This document shows positions 1 through 7,350 of a stretch of DNA of 26,713 bases, one piece after another. The translations under genes and the position numbers were made by a program. The DNA is taken from assembly GCA_937915285.1 (NCBI GenBank), contig CALDNG010000039.1:1-26713 (forward strand), written 5' to 3'. Each line of letters opens with the position of its first letter. Position 1 is the first letter of the stretch. The DNA is from an uncultured Desulfomonile sp. Lineage in GTDB: Bacteria; Desulfobacterota; Desulfomonilia; Desulfomonilales; Desulfomonilaceae. Under the pieces are notes generated by a model. The model was not told where the DNA came from and made no database searches. It saw only the letters and a list, made by a program, of their open reading frames with translations.

Positions 1-12
1 TCTGGTTTTCAT
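1..12 (-). CDS. Start of an unidentified gene, clipped by window edge
   Basis: On the minus strand an ATG (12..10) is preceded, after 7 nt, by AGGGAG (25..20), a good Shine-Dalgarno sequence at good spacing. Only four codons (M-K-T-R) lie inside the window, so nothing can be said of the product. The gene would follow the HPP gene in the same direction, with about 146 bp between the HPP stop and this ATG. The stretch 13-158 shows nothing else that I can name. Confidence 0.4.
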
Positions 13-158
13 TTTTACACTCCCTCTCAAAAGCCTACCAGTAGACATTTGTCATTAATGGTCATGCTCAAACTTCAATGCTTCTTCCTATTTGATGCAT
101 TAAGTATGAGGCACGATTCAATCCATCCAGGCCCCTTGGAGAAGTCTTGATTGCCTTC

Positions 159-695
159 TCAGATCCAGTGATCCGGATATTTTCTGCTGGAAATCATGTT
201 ATTATACAAGACCGCTACAGCTAGCAAAATCAGCGAACTCAAGGCTGCAGGAAAAACAACGTAAAGCAAGCCCATTGCTCTTATTTTTTCTCCGCCGATC
301 ACGGCTATCAAGGCTGTGGCCCCCCCTGGCGGATGCAATGTCTTGGTCAGATGCATCAGGGCAATGGATGTCGAAACTGCCAATGAGGAGGCCAGGACCA
401 TGTTACCATCAAATAACCTGGCTGAAAGAACTCCCACAATCGCCGACAACAAGTGACCTCCTACCAGGTTCCGAGGCTGCGCAAGCGGACTCCTTATGGC
501 TCCGAAAACCAGAACCGCTGAGGCTCCTGCAGGACCTATCAGTAGTATCAGTTCAAGACCTTGAAACACGTAGGAATCCAAAAATGTAATAGCGCCCATC
601 CCTATGATTGAGCCTAACCAGGACCAGAAAATTTCCTGAAGGCTTACCCTGGGAGGGGCTTGACCGCCACCACGCATCTTCTGGAAGTAGTTCAT
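159..695 (-). CDS. HPP-family integral membrane protein
   Basis: A 178-residue membrane protein of the HPP family, seen from the signature HPPGGATAL at residues 121-129 and the conserved SPLAQPRNLVGGH stretch at 69-81. About four hydrophobic segments are visible (near residues 25-42, 46-66, 77-112 and 138-165). Some plant and cyanobacterial HPP proteins have been linked to nitrite transport; that role is not shown here. The ATG lies 2 nt after the stop of the CBS-domain gene with only a weak ribosome site, so translation is probably coupled to it. HPP domains are often fused to CBS domains in one chain; here the two parts are separate adjacent genes, which supports joint function. Substrate unknown. 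Confidence 0.85.
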   Translation of the reverse strand: MNYFQKMRGGGQAPPRVSLQEIFWSWLGSIIGMGAITFLDSYVFQGLELILLIGPAGASAVLVFGAIRSPLAQPRNLVGGHLLSAIVGVLSARLFDGNMVLASSLAVSTSIALMHLTKTLHPPGGATALIAVIGGEKIRAMGLLYVVFPAALSSLILLAVAVLYNNMISSRKYPDHWI

Positions 696-697
696 CT

Positions 698-1303
698 CTA
701 TGGCCTTATGAGAGTAGACCGGACTATGTCAGTTCGTGTAACCAGACCAATCAAATGACCGTCCCTGTCAACTACGGGAGCCCTGTTGATCTTCTTTTCC
801 ATGAAAATCTCAGCAAGATCATGGGCTGTCGTGTCTGGATAGGCGGTGAACGCCGGGCTCGACATGATGTCGCGTATAAATCCCTTGCGCAACCCGCTAA
901 CAATGCACCGGACTCCGCTAAGGCACTCCGCTAGAAGTTCCATGACTGTTTCAACACCACCTACACCCACAGCATGAAAAAAATCCTTCTGAGATACAAT
1001 CCCAACCACCGAGTTCTCGGTATCTACTACTGGGGCCCCTGAGAAATTATGCTTGGCCAGAATCAACGCGCCATGCTCAAGCGTATCCTCAGGAAACAGG
1101 CTGACCACGTTCTTTGACATTATCTCTGAACAGGGAATTTGCCTGGAAAATCTCTTTACAGCCTGCTCATAGGCCTTGACATATATCTCCTTGAAGTCCC
1201 CAAGACTTATGTCCAGATGTCCAGGTATTTCTGCCATTGCCTTGTATATGTCTTCATCTGACAGATTAACTTGGGCGCAAACCGCCGAACTCTCAGCCGT
1301 CAT
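698..1303 (-). CDS. Double CBS-domain protein, partner of HPP protein
   Basis: A 201-residue soluble protein with a short helical N-terminus (1-55) and two CBS modules at about 57-109 and 143-197. Each carries the typical pattern: MSKNVVSLFPEDTL with GAPVVD and GIVSQKDFF in the first, MSSPAFTAYPDTTA with RAPVVD and GLVTRTDIV in the second. CBS pairs (Bateman modules) usually bind adenine nucleotides and gate a partner. The neighbour 2 nt downstream is an HPP membrane protein, so this is probably its regulatory subunit. The start is supported by AGGAGGAGG immediately upstream of the ATG. No enzymatic domain is seen. Confidence 0.85.
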   Translation of the reverse strand: MTAESSAVCAQVNLSDEDIYKAMAEIPGHLDISLGDFKEIYVKAYEQAVKRFSRQIPCSEIMSKNVVSLFPEDTLEHGALILAKHNFSGAPVVDTENSVVGIVSQKDFFHAVGVGGVETVMELLAECLSGVRCIVSGLRKGFIRDIMSSPAFTAYPDTTAHDLAEIFMEKKINRAPVVDRDGHLIGLVTRTDIVRSTLIRP

Positions 1304-1478
1304 GCCTCCTCCTTTTCACGATGGGCCTGGATTAGCTTTTTAAACCAGGCATTGACTGCGCTATTTTAATAGGTTAACATAAATGGTTAAATTGTCACTC
1401 CACGATTTACCGCAGTAATTTCTCCGACTACTCACTTTTAAACTACAAAAGCCGAATCATTACAATAGGAGGGTTTGC

Positions 1479-3755
1479 ATGGCGCTTATTTTAGGTGACG
1501 CTGACCATCTTCTTGGAGAACCAATCCTCGGGAAGCCACAGGTTAATCAAATCTACGTCTACAACGGGCAGGCATTTGTTCCGGCTGCAGTTGGCGATCT
1601 GGAATCGGTGCGGGAAATGGCTGAATCCATCGGTGAAGCGCTTGAAAAGGCCGGACAGGCCATGGACAAGTCGACGCAGACCCAGGACTTCCTAGACCAG
1701 ATAGTTGATGAAAACGGGATCAACATTCCAGCGCTCGAAAAAGACGCGTTACTTTGCGCAATTCAAAATGTCCAGTTGCAATCACTACGCTTTGGCATGA
1801 CGAATGAACAGGTCGAAGGGGAACTGGTGAATGGTTTCTTTTCCGTTTTCAGGGGAACCCAGTCAGTAGACATGGGTGTTTCGAATGCCTTGTATCATGA
1901 TGACAAAGGCATGTTCACGTCGCATGACTTGTCTTCGGGTTTGAATAGGAGCCTGAAAATTGATGATCCGTCTTTAATGGAGCGGGTCAACTTGCAAGGT
2001 GAGGCTGTTTACTGGCGACAGGATGATTCCGAGACAGGCCATTTTGAGGGAGTGGAGCAGGTTTTTGTAGACGCTTCGCTGAATAACAGAGGTGATGGCA
2101 AGGTAGGTTTCCCTGCTTTGAACCATGGTTTGATCCCTGGTCAGATGGTCAGGTTTTATGGCTTCAATTACCCGGCATATAATTCGGCGCATGTTGTAGA
2201 CAGTTCATCCACTGCAAGTGAAATAGTTGTGAGCGCTATATTTGTTGCTGAGGAAATTACGCCAGACTGTAGATATCGAAAAATATTGTCAGTGGGGTCA
2301 TCCGGGGACTGTCCCGGGATTGAGACAGGGATGCAGATGGAACTGGAAAGCTCGGAACGGAGTATAGTATGGATCGACGAGACCACTCAGGGGCGTGGTA
2401 TAGGAAAGATAGCGCTTGATTTACCGTCGCCATCCCAGCCGATAAAAAGCATCAGCGGGATTGAAATCGGGATTGAAGGTATAGGCATTACCTCAGGACA
2501 TGATTTCTTGGGCTCCCGAAACGAATCCATTTTAGATGCTGTTCCTGGTCTTACCGGGTCTGAGAATGTCAGTTCTAGCTCTCAGACCACCAATTTTGAG
2601 GCTTACAAGGTCTTTGATGACCATCACGGGACGGATTTCAGGTGGTTGAGCGCCGCCAACAATACATCCGGTTGGGTCTGTTACGATTTCGGGGAAACCG
2701 CAAGAGTTATAAACAAATACAGATGGAGGACTTTCGAGAGCGCTTCAAGCTCCGTCCCAGGGGCCTGGAGACTTGAAGCCTCAAATGACAATCAAAACTG
2801 GACCGTTCTTCACGAAGGCTCAAATTCGGTTCAAACTGCAAACACATGGATACCCCAAAACGCTGAAGGATACTTCAGCTTTTACAACAGCCGGGCCTAT
2901 CGCTATTACCGTTTTTTTGTGACGGCGAATTGTGGACATCCCCAGTATTTGTGCATCGATGAAATAGAGTTGATCGAGGCCCCGGCGAAGGTTTTTCCTC
3001 TGTCCATCATGGCGCTCATTTCAAAGCCCCAATTAATCCCGGATATTGCCCAGTGGCATTCCATTGAGTCCATGGACATCTCAGAAAATAAACCCGGCCT
3101 ATCAAGGATTTTTTATGCCGTGACTTTTGATGGGGGACAAAGCTGGAGTGTCTTCAAGGATTCTTCCTGGCAGGAGATAACGAGGATTGTATCGGGGCAA
3201 TGGTATTTCAGGAATGCCGGGAACTCGTGGGAACTCGTGGAGGAGAACACACAGATTAAAGCCCTTCAAAGAGCTTTCGGTGTCCAGACGAACCAAATGA
3301 CCGCTCAGGAATTTGAGCAGCTTGGCCCTGATGACTGGTCACTACCTGGCACATGGAATTCAACCACAAAGAGTTTTCAGTTTGCGGCCGGTCTCCAGTC
3401 GGATGGACTAGACCACCCTTTAATACAAAATATTTCAATCTCTTACTCGACCAAATCCAGTGGCTTGATTCTGGTGAGTATGCCAAAGCCGATACGCCCT
3501 AACTCACAGAAAGTATCCGCTTCATTGCTGCTCAAGAACCAGCATGACTCCCTGAAACTGTATGTTTTTACATCTGAAGAAGACGGATGGGTGGAAATGG
3601 GGCATTTAATCGAGGCAGCCAATTTTGGAAACGGAATCGGCTTTTTTGTGACTTCTGAGATTCCCGTCCGTGCGAACTCAAATGTAAGACTGAAGGTCGA
3701 ATGTGAGAGTTCTCACGGACTGGAACTATACGGCTGGGCCCTTAATGGGTGGTGA
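1479..3755 (+). CDS. Orphan discoidin-like, tail-fibre-like protein
   Basis: A 758-residue protein that I cannot assign to a named family as a whole. The ATG has AGGAGG 6-7 nt upstream. There is no signal peptide or membrane segment. Residues about 40-70 look helical and charged, perhaps a short coiled coil. Residues about 357-502 fit an F5/8 type C (discoidin) fold: a YKVFDDHHGTDFRW-like opening, WVCYDFGE, WRLEASNDNQNWTVL and YYRFFVTANCG. After this, FDGGQSWSVFKDSSW (about 549) and a later QRAFGVQTNQMTAQEF stretch resemble modules found in phage tail-fibre-like proteins. It is a monocistronic gene with no other phage genes nearby. It may be a carbohydrate-binding structural protein of phage origin. 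Function unknown. A 10-bp tandem duplication (3221-3240) lies inside it. Confidence 0.75.
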   Translation: MALILGDADHLLGEPILGKPQVNQIYVYNGQAFVPAAVGDLESVREMAESIGEALEKAGQAMDKSTQTQDFLDQIVDENGINIPALEKDALLCAIQNVQLQSLRFGMTNEQVEGELVNGFFSVFRGTQSVDMGVSNALYHDDKGMFTSHDLSSGLNRSLKIDDPSLMERVNLQGEAVYWRQDDSETGHFEGVEQVFVDASLNNRGDGKVGFPALNHGLIPGQMVRFYGFNYPAYNSAHVVDSSSTASEIVVSAIFVAEEITPDCRYRKILSVGSSGDCPGIETGMQMELESSERSIVWIDETTQGRGIGKIALDLPSPSQPIKSISGIEIGIEGIGITSGHDFLGSRNESILDAVPGLTGSENVSSSSQTTNFEAYKVFDDHHGTDFRWLSAANNTSGWVCYDFGETARVINKYRWRTFESASSSVPGAWRLEASNDNQNWTVLHEGSNSVQTANTWIPQNAEGYFSFYNSRAYRYYRFFVTANCGHPQYLCIDEIELIEAPAKVFPLSIMALISKPQLIPDIAQWHSIESMDISENKPGLSRIFYAVTFDGGQSWSVFKDSSWQEITRIVSGQWYFRNAGNSWELVEENTQIKALQRAFGVQTNQMTAQEFEQLGPDDWSLPGTWNSTTKSFQFAAGLQSDGLDHPLIQNISISYSTKSSGLILVSMPKPIRPNSQKVSASLLLKNQHDSLKLYVFTSEEDGWVEMGHLIEAANFGNGIGFFVTSEIPVRANSNVRLKVECESSHGLELYGWALNGW

Positions 3756-3772
3756 TTCTTGATTCGCGGAAT

Positions 3773-4411
3773 CTAGTTTACAGCCTTGGCAATTCTCCAT
3801 ATCACAACGCAGTTTGTGTGAATTGCAAGGTAAAGCAGGCCGATGAATGGTATCATAGTGGAAATTGGACTCAGAAGCGCACAAATTATGGTTATTACGG
3901 TCCTTGTTCCCTTGCTGGCGAGTGTGGGTATTCCCATTTCAAGGCTCAGATTTTCGGCCCTTGAACTGGTGTAACTTATCATTCCACTGCCGATGACAGC
4001 CATGGCCCCTACAAACAGAATGAACTCAGTCCCAACTATCGGATTCATTTTTATGTTGTAAATTATCAATCCTATTACTAATGCTCCGTCGGCATATCGA
4101 TCAAGCACTGAATCCAGGAATGCGCCTCCGCTGGATTGGATGCCACGCATTCGCGCTAGTTGGCCATCCACCCCGTCCAGGGTTTGGGACAAAAGCGCCA
4201 GCAGTCCGGCTGAAAAAGCGCATCCCTTTGCGTAAACCACACCCGCGTAAATCCCCACAAGCATGGAAAACAGGGTTACCATCCAAGGCTTGATGAAGCT
4301 GACGCTCATGAATTTTGGGGTTAGTCTGGCCGAAAGATTCAACTTCACCCATTTCAGGATGAATCTGTCAGTAGGCTTGGTTTTCCAGTTACCATCAACA
4401 ATATCGATCAT
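3773..4411 (-). CDS. CDP-alcohol phosphatidyltransferase, inositol type likely
   Basis: A 212-residue membrane enzyme with the full CDP-alcohol phosphotransferase motif: D79xxD82-G83xxA86R87, eight residues, G96xxxD100xxxD104. These residues bind the metal and CDP. Several hydrophobic segments follow. The flanking sequence (KPTDRFILKW near the start, DSVLDRYADG after the motif) recalls the synthase domain of di-myo-inositol-phosphate-phosphate synthases more than PgsA or PssA. The divergent neighbour makes inositol-1-phosphate, so the acceptor is probably inositol phosphate. The donor, CDP-inositol or CDP-diacylglycerol, cannot be told. A longer frame reaches a TTG at 4438, but GGAGG sits 7 nt before the ATG at 4411, so that start is chosen. 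The gene ends 17 bp from the convergent gene at 3755. Confidence 0.82.
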   Translation of the reverse strand: MIDIVDGNWKTKPTDRFILKWVKLNLSARLTPKFMSVSFIKPWMVTLFSMLVGIYAGVVYAKGCAFSAGLLALLSQTLDGVDGQLARMRGIQSSGGAFLDSVLDRYADGALVIGLIIYNIKMNPIVGTEFILFVGAMAVIGSGMISYTSSRAENLSLEMGIPTLASKGTRTVITIICALLSPISTMIPFIGLLYLAIHTNCVVIWRIAKAVN

Positions 4412-4823
4412 TAGTTGGCCTCCATTTTGGAATGACAATGAAATCAGCCCAAGAAATTCGATCAGAAAATCAGCGTGAACTCACTTTTGGGGTTTTTGAG
4501 CAAACCTGACTCAGACCCCGGAAGTAACGCGGAACCCTAAATTTCGTATAAAAATCAGACTGTGTCCATATAATCTTTACAGTATTGGTCAGAAATTTTT
4601 CAATGAGAAATTGAATGTCTGATTTCAGTTCAATTGAGTTTGTTTTTTGAATCAATCTTTCAGAAACGAAAGGACCGATTTGAGGGCCAAAAGGCCTGTG
4701 GTCGGATGGGGCGCCAAATCAGAATCTTAATTTTTTGAGATAGTAGGGCCAGTTGTCTCGCAAGTTTGGGTTAATCTCTGATAAGATAATTTTCAATCAG
4801 AAATCAGTTTGGATTGTAATTAC
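4412..4823. other. Intergenic region between divergent inositol genes
   Basis: About 410 bp without a credible gene. It must hold the promoters of the phosphatidyltransferase (leftward) and inositol-phosphate synthase (rightward). A perfect TATAAT on the plus strand is at 4569-4574, but no good -35 stands before it and it lies 250 bp from the plus-strand gene. A short inverted repeat TTCAAT/ATTGAA (4599-4604, 4610-4615; 5-nt loop) is visible. The only open frame, 61 codons on the minus strand, has no ribosome site and looks accidental. Confidence 0.6.
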
Positions 4824-5918
4824 ATGGGAAGAATAAAAATAGCGTTGATAGGCGTTGGCAATTGCGCAAGCTCCCTGACCCAGGGAATTCATTACTATTC
4901 GGGGGCATGCCTTCCTGACAGATGTGGACTAAACCGTCCTCTGGTTGGCGATTATTCGGTCTCCGACATAGAAATAGTGGCAGCTTTTGACGTGGATCGA
5001 CGCAAGGTAGGTAAAAACCTTACTGAAGCCATATTCAAGGCTCCAAACTGTACAACGCGATTCTGCGACCCGCTTCCTGATTCGAACGTGACTGTGAGGA
5101 TGGGCAGAATCCTGGATGGAATATCGGAACACATGAAGGATCACGTCGAGGCAGAGACTTTCCTGGTTTCAGATGACCGTGAACCTGAAAAAAGCGATGT
5201 GGTTGAGGCTCTGCTAGAGTCTAGCGCTCAGATGGTGGTGAACTATCTCCCTGTGGGTTCAGAGCAGGCGTCAAGATTCTATGCGGAATGCGCCCTGGAG
5301 GCTGGACTGGGATTCATCAATTGCATACCGGTGTTTATTGCCACTGATGGCCAATGGGCTCAGAGATTTAAGGATAGGGGACTACCCATTATAGGCGATG
5401 ATGTAAAGTCTCAGCTTGGGGCGACAATAGTTCACAGAGCGCTTGTCGACCTGTTCAAAAGGAGAGGTGTGAAACTTGATCGCACTTACCAGTTAAACAC
5501 AGGTGGAAACACCGATTTCCTGAACATGCTCAACCGCTCACGTCTATCGTCGAAGAAAAAATCGAAGACAGAAGCGGTTCAGGCTGTTGCCGCAGAACCT
5601 CTTCCTGAATTCAGTATACACGTAGGGCCAAGTGATTACGTTAGCTGGCAGAAGGATAACAAGGTATGCTTTATAAGGATGGAAGGGCGTCTATTTGGGG
5701 ATGTCCCGATGAATCTCGAACTCCGTTTGTCAGTGGAGGATTCTCCCAATTCAGCGGGGGTGGTTGTCGATGCTATCAGGTGTATGAAACTTGCCCTGGA
5801 CAGGAATATTGCAGGTCCTTTAACAGGGCCTTGCGCCCTCTACATGAAACGTCCTCCCCTCCAGCTTGCAGATCAGGACGCGCTGGAAATGACCGAGAAA
5901 TTTATTGCCGGCTCGTGA
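4824..5918 (+). CDS. ino1: myo-inositol-1-phosphate synthase
   Basis: A 364-residue cytosolic enzyme that converts glucose-6-phosphate to 1L-myo-inositol-1-phosphate using bound NAD. The N-terminal Rossmann motif GVGNCASSL is at residues 10-18. The family-typical GDDVKSQLGATIVHR and NTGGNTDFLNM stretches follow, then SPNSAGVVVDAIRC near the C-terminus. The length fits the archaeal/actinobacterial type. The frame extends upstream to a TTG at 4809, but the ATG at 4824 begins exactly where the conserved fold begins; neither has a strong Shine-Dalgarno. It is divergent from the CDP-alcohol transferase, implying an inositol-containing phosphodiester or lipid. FkbM methyltransferase follows after 31 bp, probably in the same transcript. 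Confidence 0.92.
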   Translation: MGRIKIALIGVGNCASSLTQGIHYYSGACLPDRCGLNRPLVGDYSVSDIEIVAAFDVDRRKVGKNLTEAIFKAPNCTTRFCDPLPDSNVTVRMGRILDGISEHMKDHVEAETFLVSDDREPEKSDVVEALLESSAQMVVNYLPVGSEQASRFYAECALEAGLGFINCIPVFIATDGQWAQRFKDRGLPIIGDDVKSQLGATIVHRALVDLFKRRGVKLDRTYQLNTGGNTDFLNMLNRSRLSSKKKSKTEAVQAVAAEPLPEFSIHVGPSDYVSWQKDNKVCFIRMEGRLFGDVPMNLELRLSVEDSPNSAGVVVDAIRCMKLALDRNIAGPLTGPCALYMKRPPLQLADQDALEMTEKFIAGS

Positions 5919-5949
5919 TCGAATCTCGAAGTGGCATCCTGTATGATGC

Positions 5950-6756
5950 ATGATGATCTTCCAAGCCATGAATAAAACCTGTTGGAACAGTTTTCTACGA
6001 CATTATTCGAGAATCAGACTGTTGGCCAAATGGGCCAGGCGCAGGAGCAGGCGCTCGCAGTCCATATCCTTCATGAGGGGATTCATACGAGAAAATGATC
6101 TGGTTTTCGACATAGGGGCAAATTATGGCTGGAAAACCGAACTTTTCCTGTCACTGGGAGCCCGGGTCATAGCAGTTGAGCCTCAAACGGAGTGCATCAA
6201 AGTTCTATGTCGAAAATTCGGCCATGATCCCTCGGTAGTCATAGAGCCATTCGCTGCCGGTTCTTCTGAATCCCGCAGCAAGATATGGAAGAGTGACGTC
6301 AGAAACCAGCTTTCTTCAATGGACCCGGAATGGATTTCCGCTGTAAAAGACAGCGGTCGTTTTAGCAGATTCGAATGGAGTTCCACGGAATCCGTAAATG
6401 TCACCACATTAGACAGACTCATAGGAAAGCATGGACTGCCTGCTTTTTGCAAGATAGACACCGAAGGATATGAACTTAATGTTATTAAAGGTTTAAGTCA
6501 GGCAATTGATGTAATATCTCTGGAATACCATGCTGAATTCATAAAGTCGGCGTTTGACAGCCTCGAGATCATAGACAGTCTTGGCGATTATCATTACAAC
6601 TACACTGTTGGTGAGCGTCCGGGGTTTGCAGGGGAGACCTGGACTAATGCTGAGGCTGTCCTTCATGCAATAGCTTCTGAAAAATCTGGCAGGTTGCAGG
6701 GCGATATTTACGCCAGAAAAGTTTTCCCGCTAGTTACGCCTGGCGCCGTCAACTGA
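5950..6756 (+). CDS. FkbM-family SAM-dependent methyltransferase
   Basis: A 268-residue protein of the FkbM family. The SAM-binding motif is VFDIGANYGWKTELFLSLGA followed by VIAVEPQ at about residues 53-79, and the family-typical FCKIDTEGYELNVIKGL is near 168-184. FkbM proteins O-methylate small molecules or glycans; the substrate is not predictable here. It lies 31 bp after inositol-phosphate synthase and is probably co-transcribed, so a role in finishing an inositol or surface-glycan product is possible but only inferred. No clear Shine-Dalgarno precedes the ATG at 5950, and an in-frame ATG at 5968 is an alternative. Its last 8 bp overlap the convergent nucleotidyltransferase gene. Confidence 0.85.
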   Translation: MMIFQAMNKTCWNSFLRHYSRIRLLAKWARRRSRRSQSISFMRGFIRENDLVFDIGANYGWKTELFLSLGARVIAVEPQTECIKVLCRKFGHDPSVVIEPFAAGSSESRSKIWKSDVRNQLSSMDPEWISAVKDSGRFSRFEWSSTESVNVTTLDRLIGKHGLPAFCKIDTEGYELNVIKGLSQAIDVISLEYHAEFIKSAFDSLEIIDSLGDYHYNYTVGERPGFAGETWTNAEAVLHAIASEKSGRLQGDIYARKVFPLVTPGAVN

Positions 6757-7300
6757 GTTCTTTGAGTCTGGACTGAATATCCCATTCCCTGATCAGTAAT
6801 GCCACGCTCTCCGGCACAAGCCTTTCCCACTGTCCGCCGGATTGGATCAGGCCCCTAACGTATGAACCTGACAGGCCTTTCTGATCCGGGGTTTTGTCCC
6901 ACAGCAATTCTGTTTTCAGGCCTGCGTCAGTTAGCAGTTTTAGCTTACGACGCCCCCAGTCATCATATATCGTAATGTAAAAAACAGCTTCCGTTGGGAC
7001 GTAGAACCGGTAGAGATTCGGAAAGTTGATTGGAAAGGGGGTTATGCCGAATTCCAAATATCCCAGCCCAGCCTCAGCCATGGCTGATTTCACCAGGGTG
7101 TATCTCTCAAAATAGGTTAGAGGATTCGAAGAAGTCAGACTCCTTTCCGGATTTGTCTCATCAGAGCCTGTCAGTGAAGGATCAGGGTTGGTTATTCCGA
7201 TAACAATTTGATCGCAACAACGCTTTGCAGCTAGGATGTACTTCATGTGGTCGTTGTGTAAGACCTGAAAACGACCATGAACAACTCCCAATTTCTTCAT
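6749..7300 (-). CDS. NMN adenylyltransferase-like nucleotidyltransferase
   Basis: A 183-residue HIGH-superfamily nucleotidyltransferase resembling archaeal-type NadM. The N-terminus has GVVHGRFQVLHNDH (5-18), where the usual (T/H)xGH motif reads H15-N-D-H18 with Asp in place of Gly. A second nucleotide-binding stretch, LSGSYVRGLI, is followed by WERLVPESV, as in NadM. ITNPDPSLTG follows the first beta-alpha unit. The likely reaction is NMN plus ATP to NAD, but the altered motif leaves the substrate open. The frame extends to a TTG at 7354 overlapping the ackA stop; the ATG at 7300 directly precedes the conserved start and has AGGA upstream, so it is chosen. It is the last gene of the lut-ackA run. 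Confidence 0.75.
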   Translation of the reverse strand: MKKLGVVHGRFQVLHNDHMKYILAAKRCCDQIVIGITNPDPSLTGSDETNPERSLTSSNPLTYFERYTLVKSAMAEAGLGYLEFGITPFPINFPNLYRFYVPTEAVFYITIYDDWGRRKLKLLTDAGLKTELLWDKTPDQKGLSGSYVRGLIQSGGQWERLVPESVALLIREWDIQSRLKELS

Positions 7301-7350
7301 GTATGTTTTTATCCTAGTGGTTTTGCGTGGGGCCAAATAATATGAAACAA

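Noticed and set aside
608..934. 108-codon plus-strand frame opposite the HPP and CBS genes
   Set aside because: Antisense to two well-supported genes; the product has no recognisable pattern.
3221..3240. Tandem 10-bp duplication GAACTCGTGG x2
   Set aside because: Only two copies inside a coding region and reading frame is kept; too little for a repeat element or phase-variation tract.
4470..4655. 61-codon minus-strand frame between the inositol genes
   Set aside because: No ribosome site and low-complexity AT-rich composition in a divergent promoter region.
4676..4713. Nested GACC/GGTC and GGCC/GGCC inverted repeats upstream of inositol-phosphate synthase
   Set aside because: Arms are 4 bp with unmatched spacers; no riboswitch-like arrangement could be recognised.
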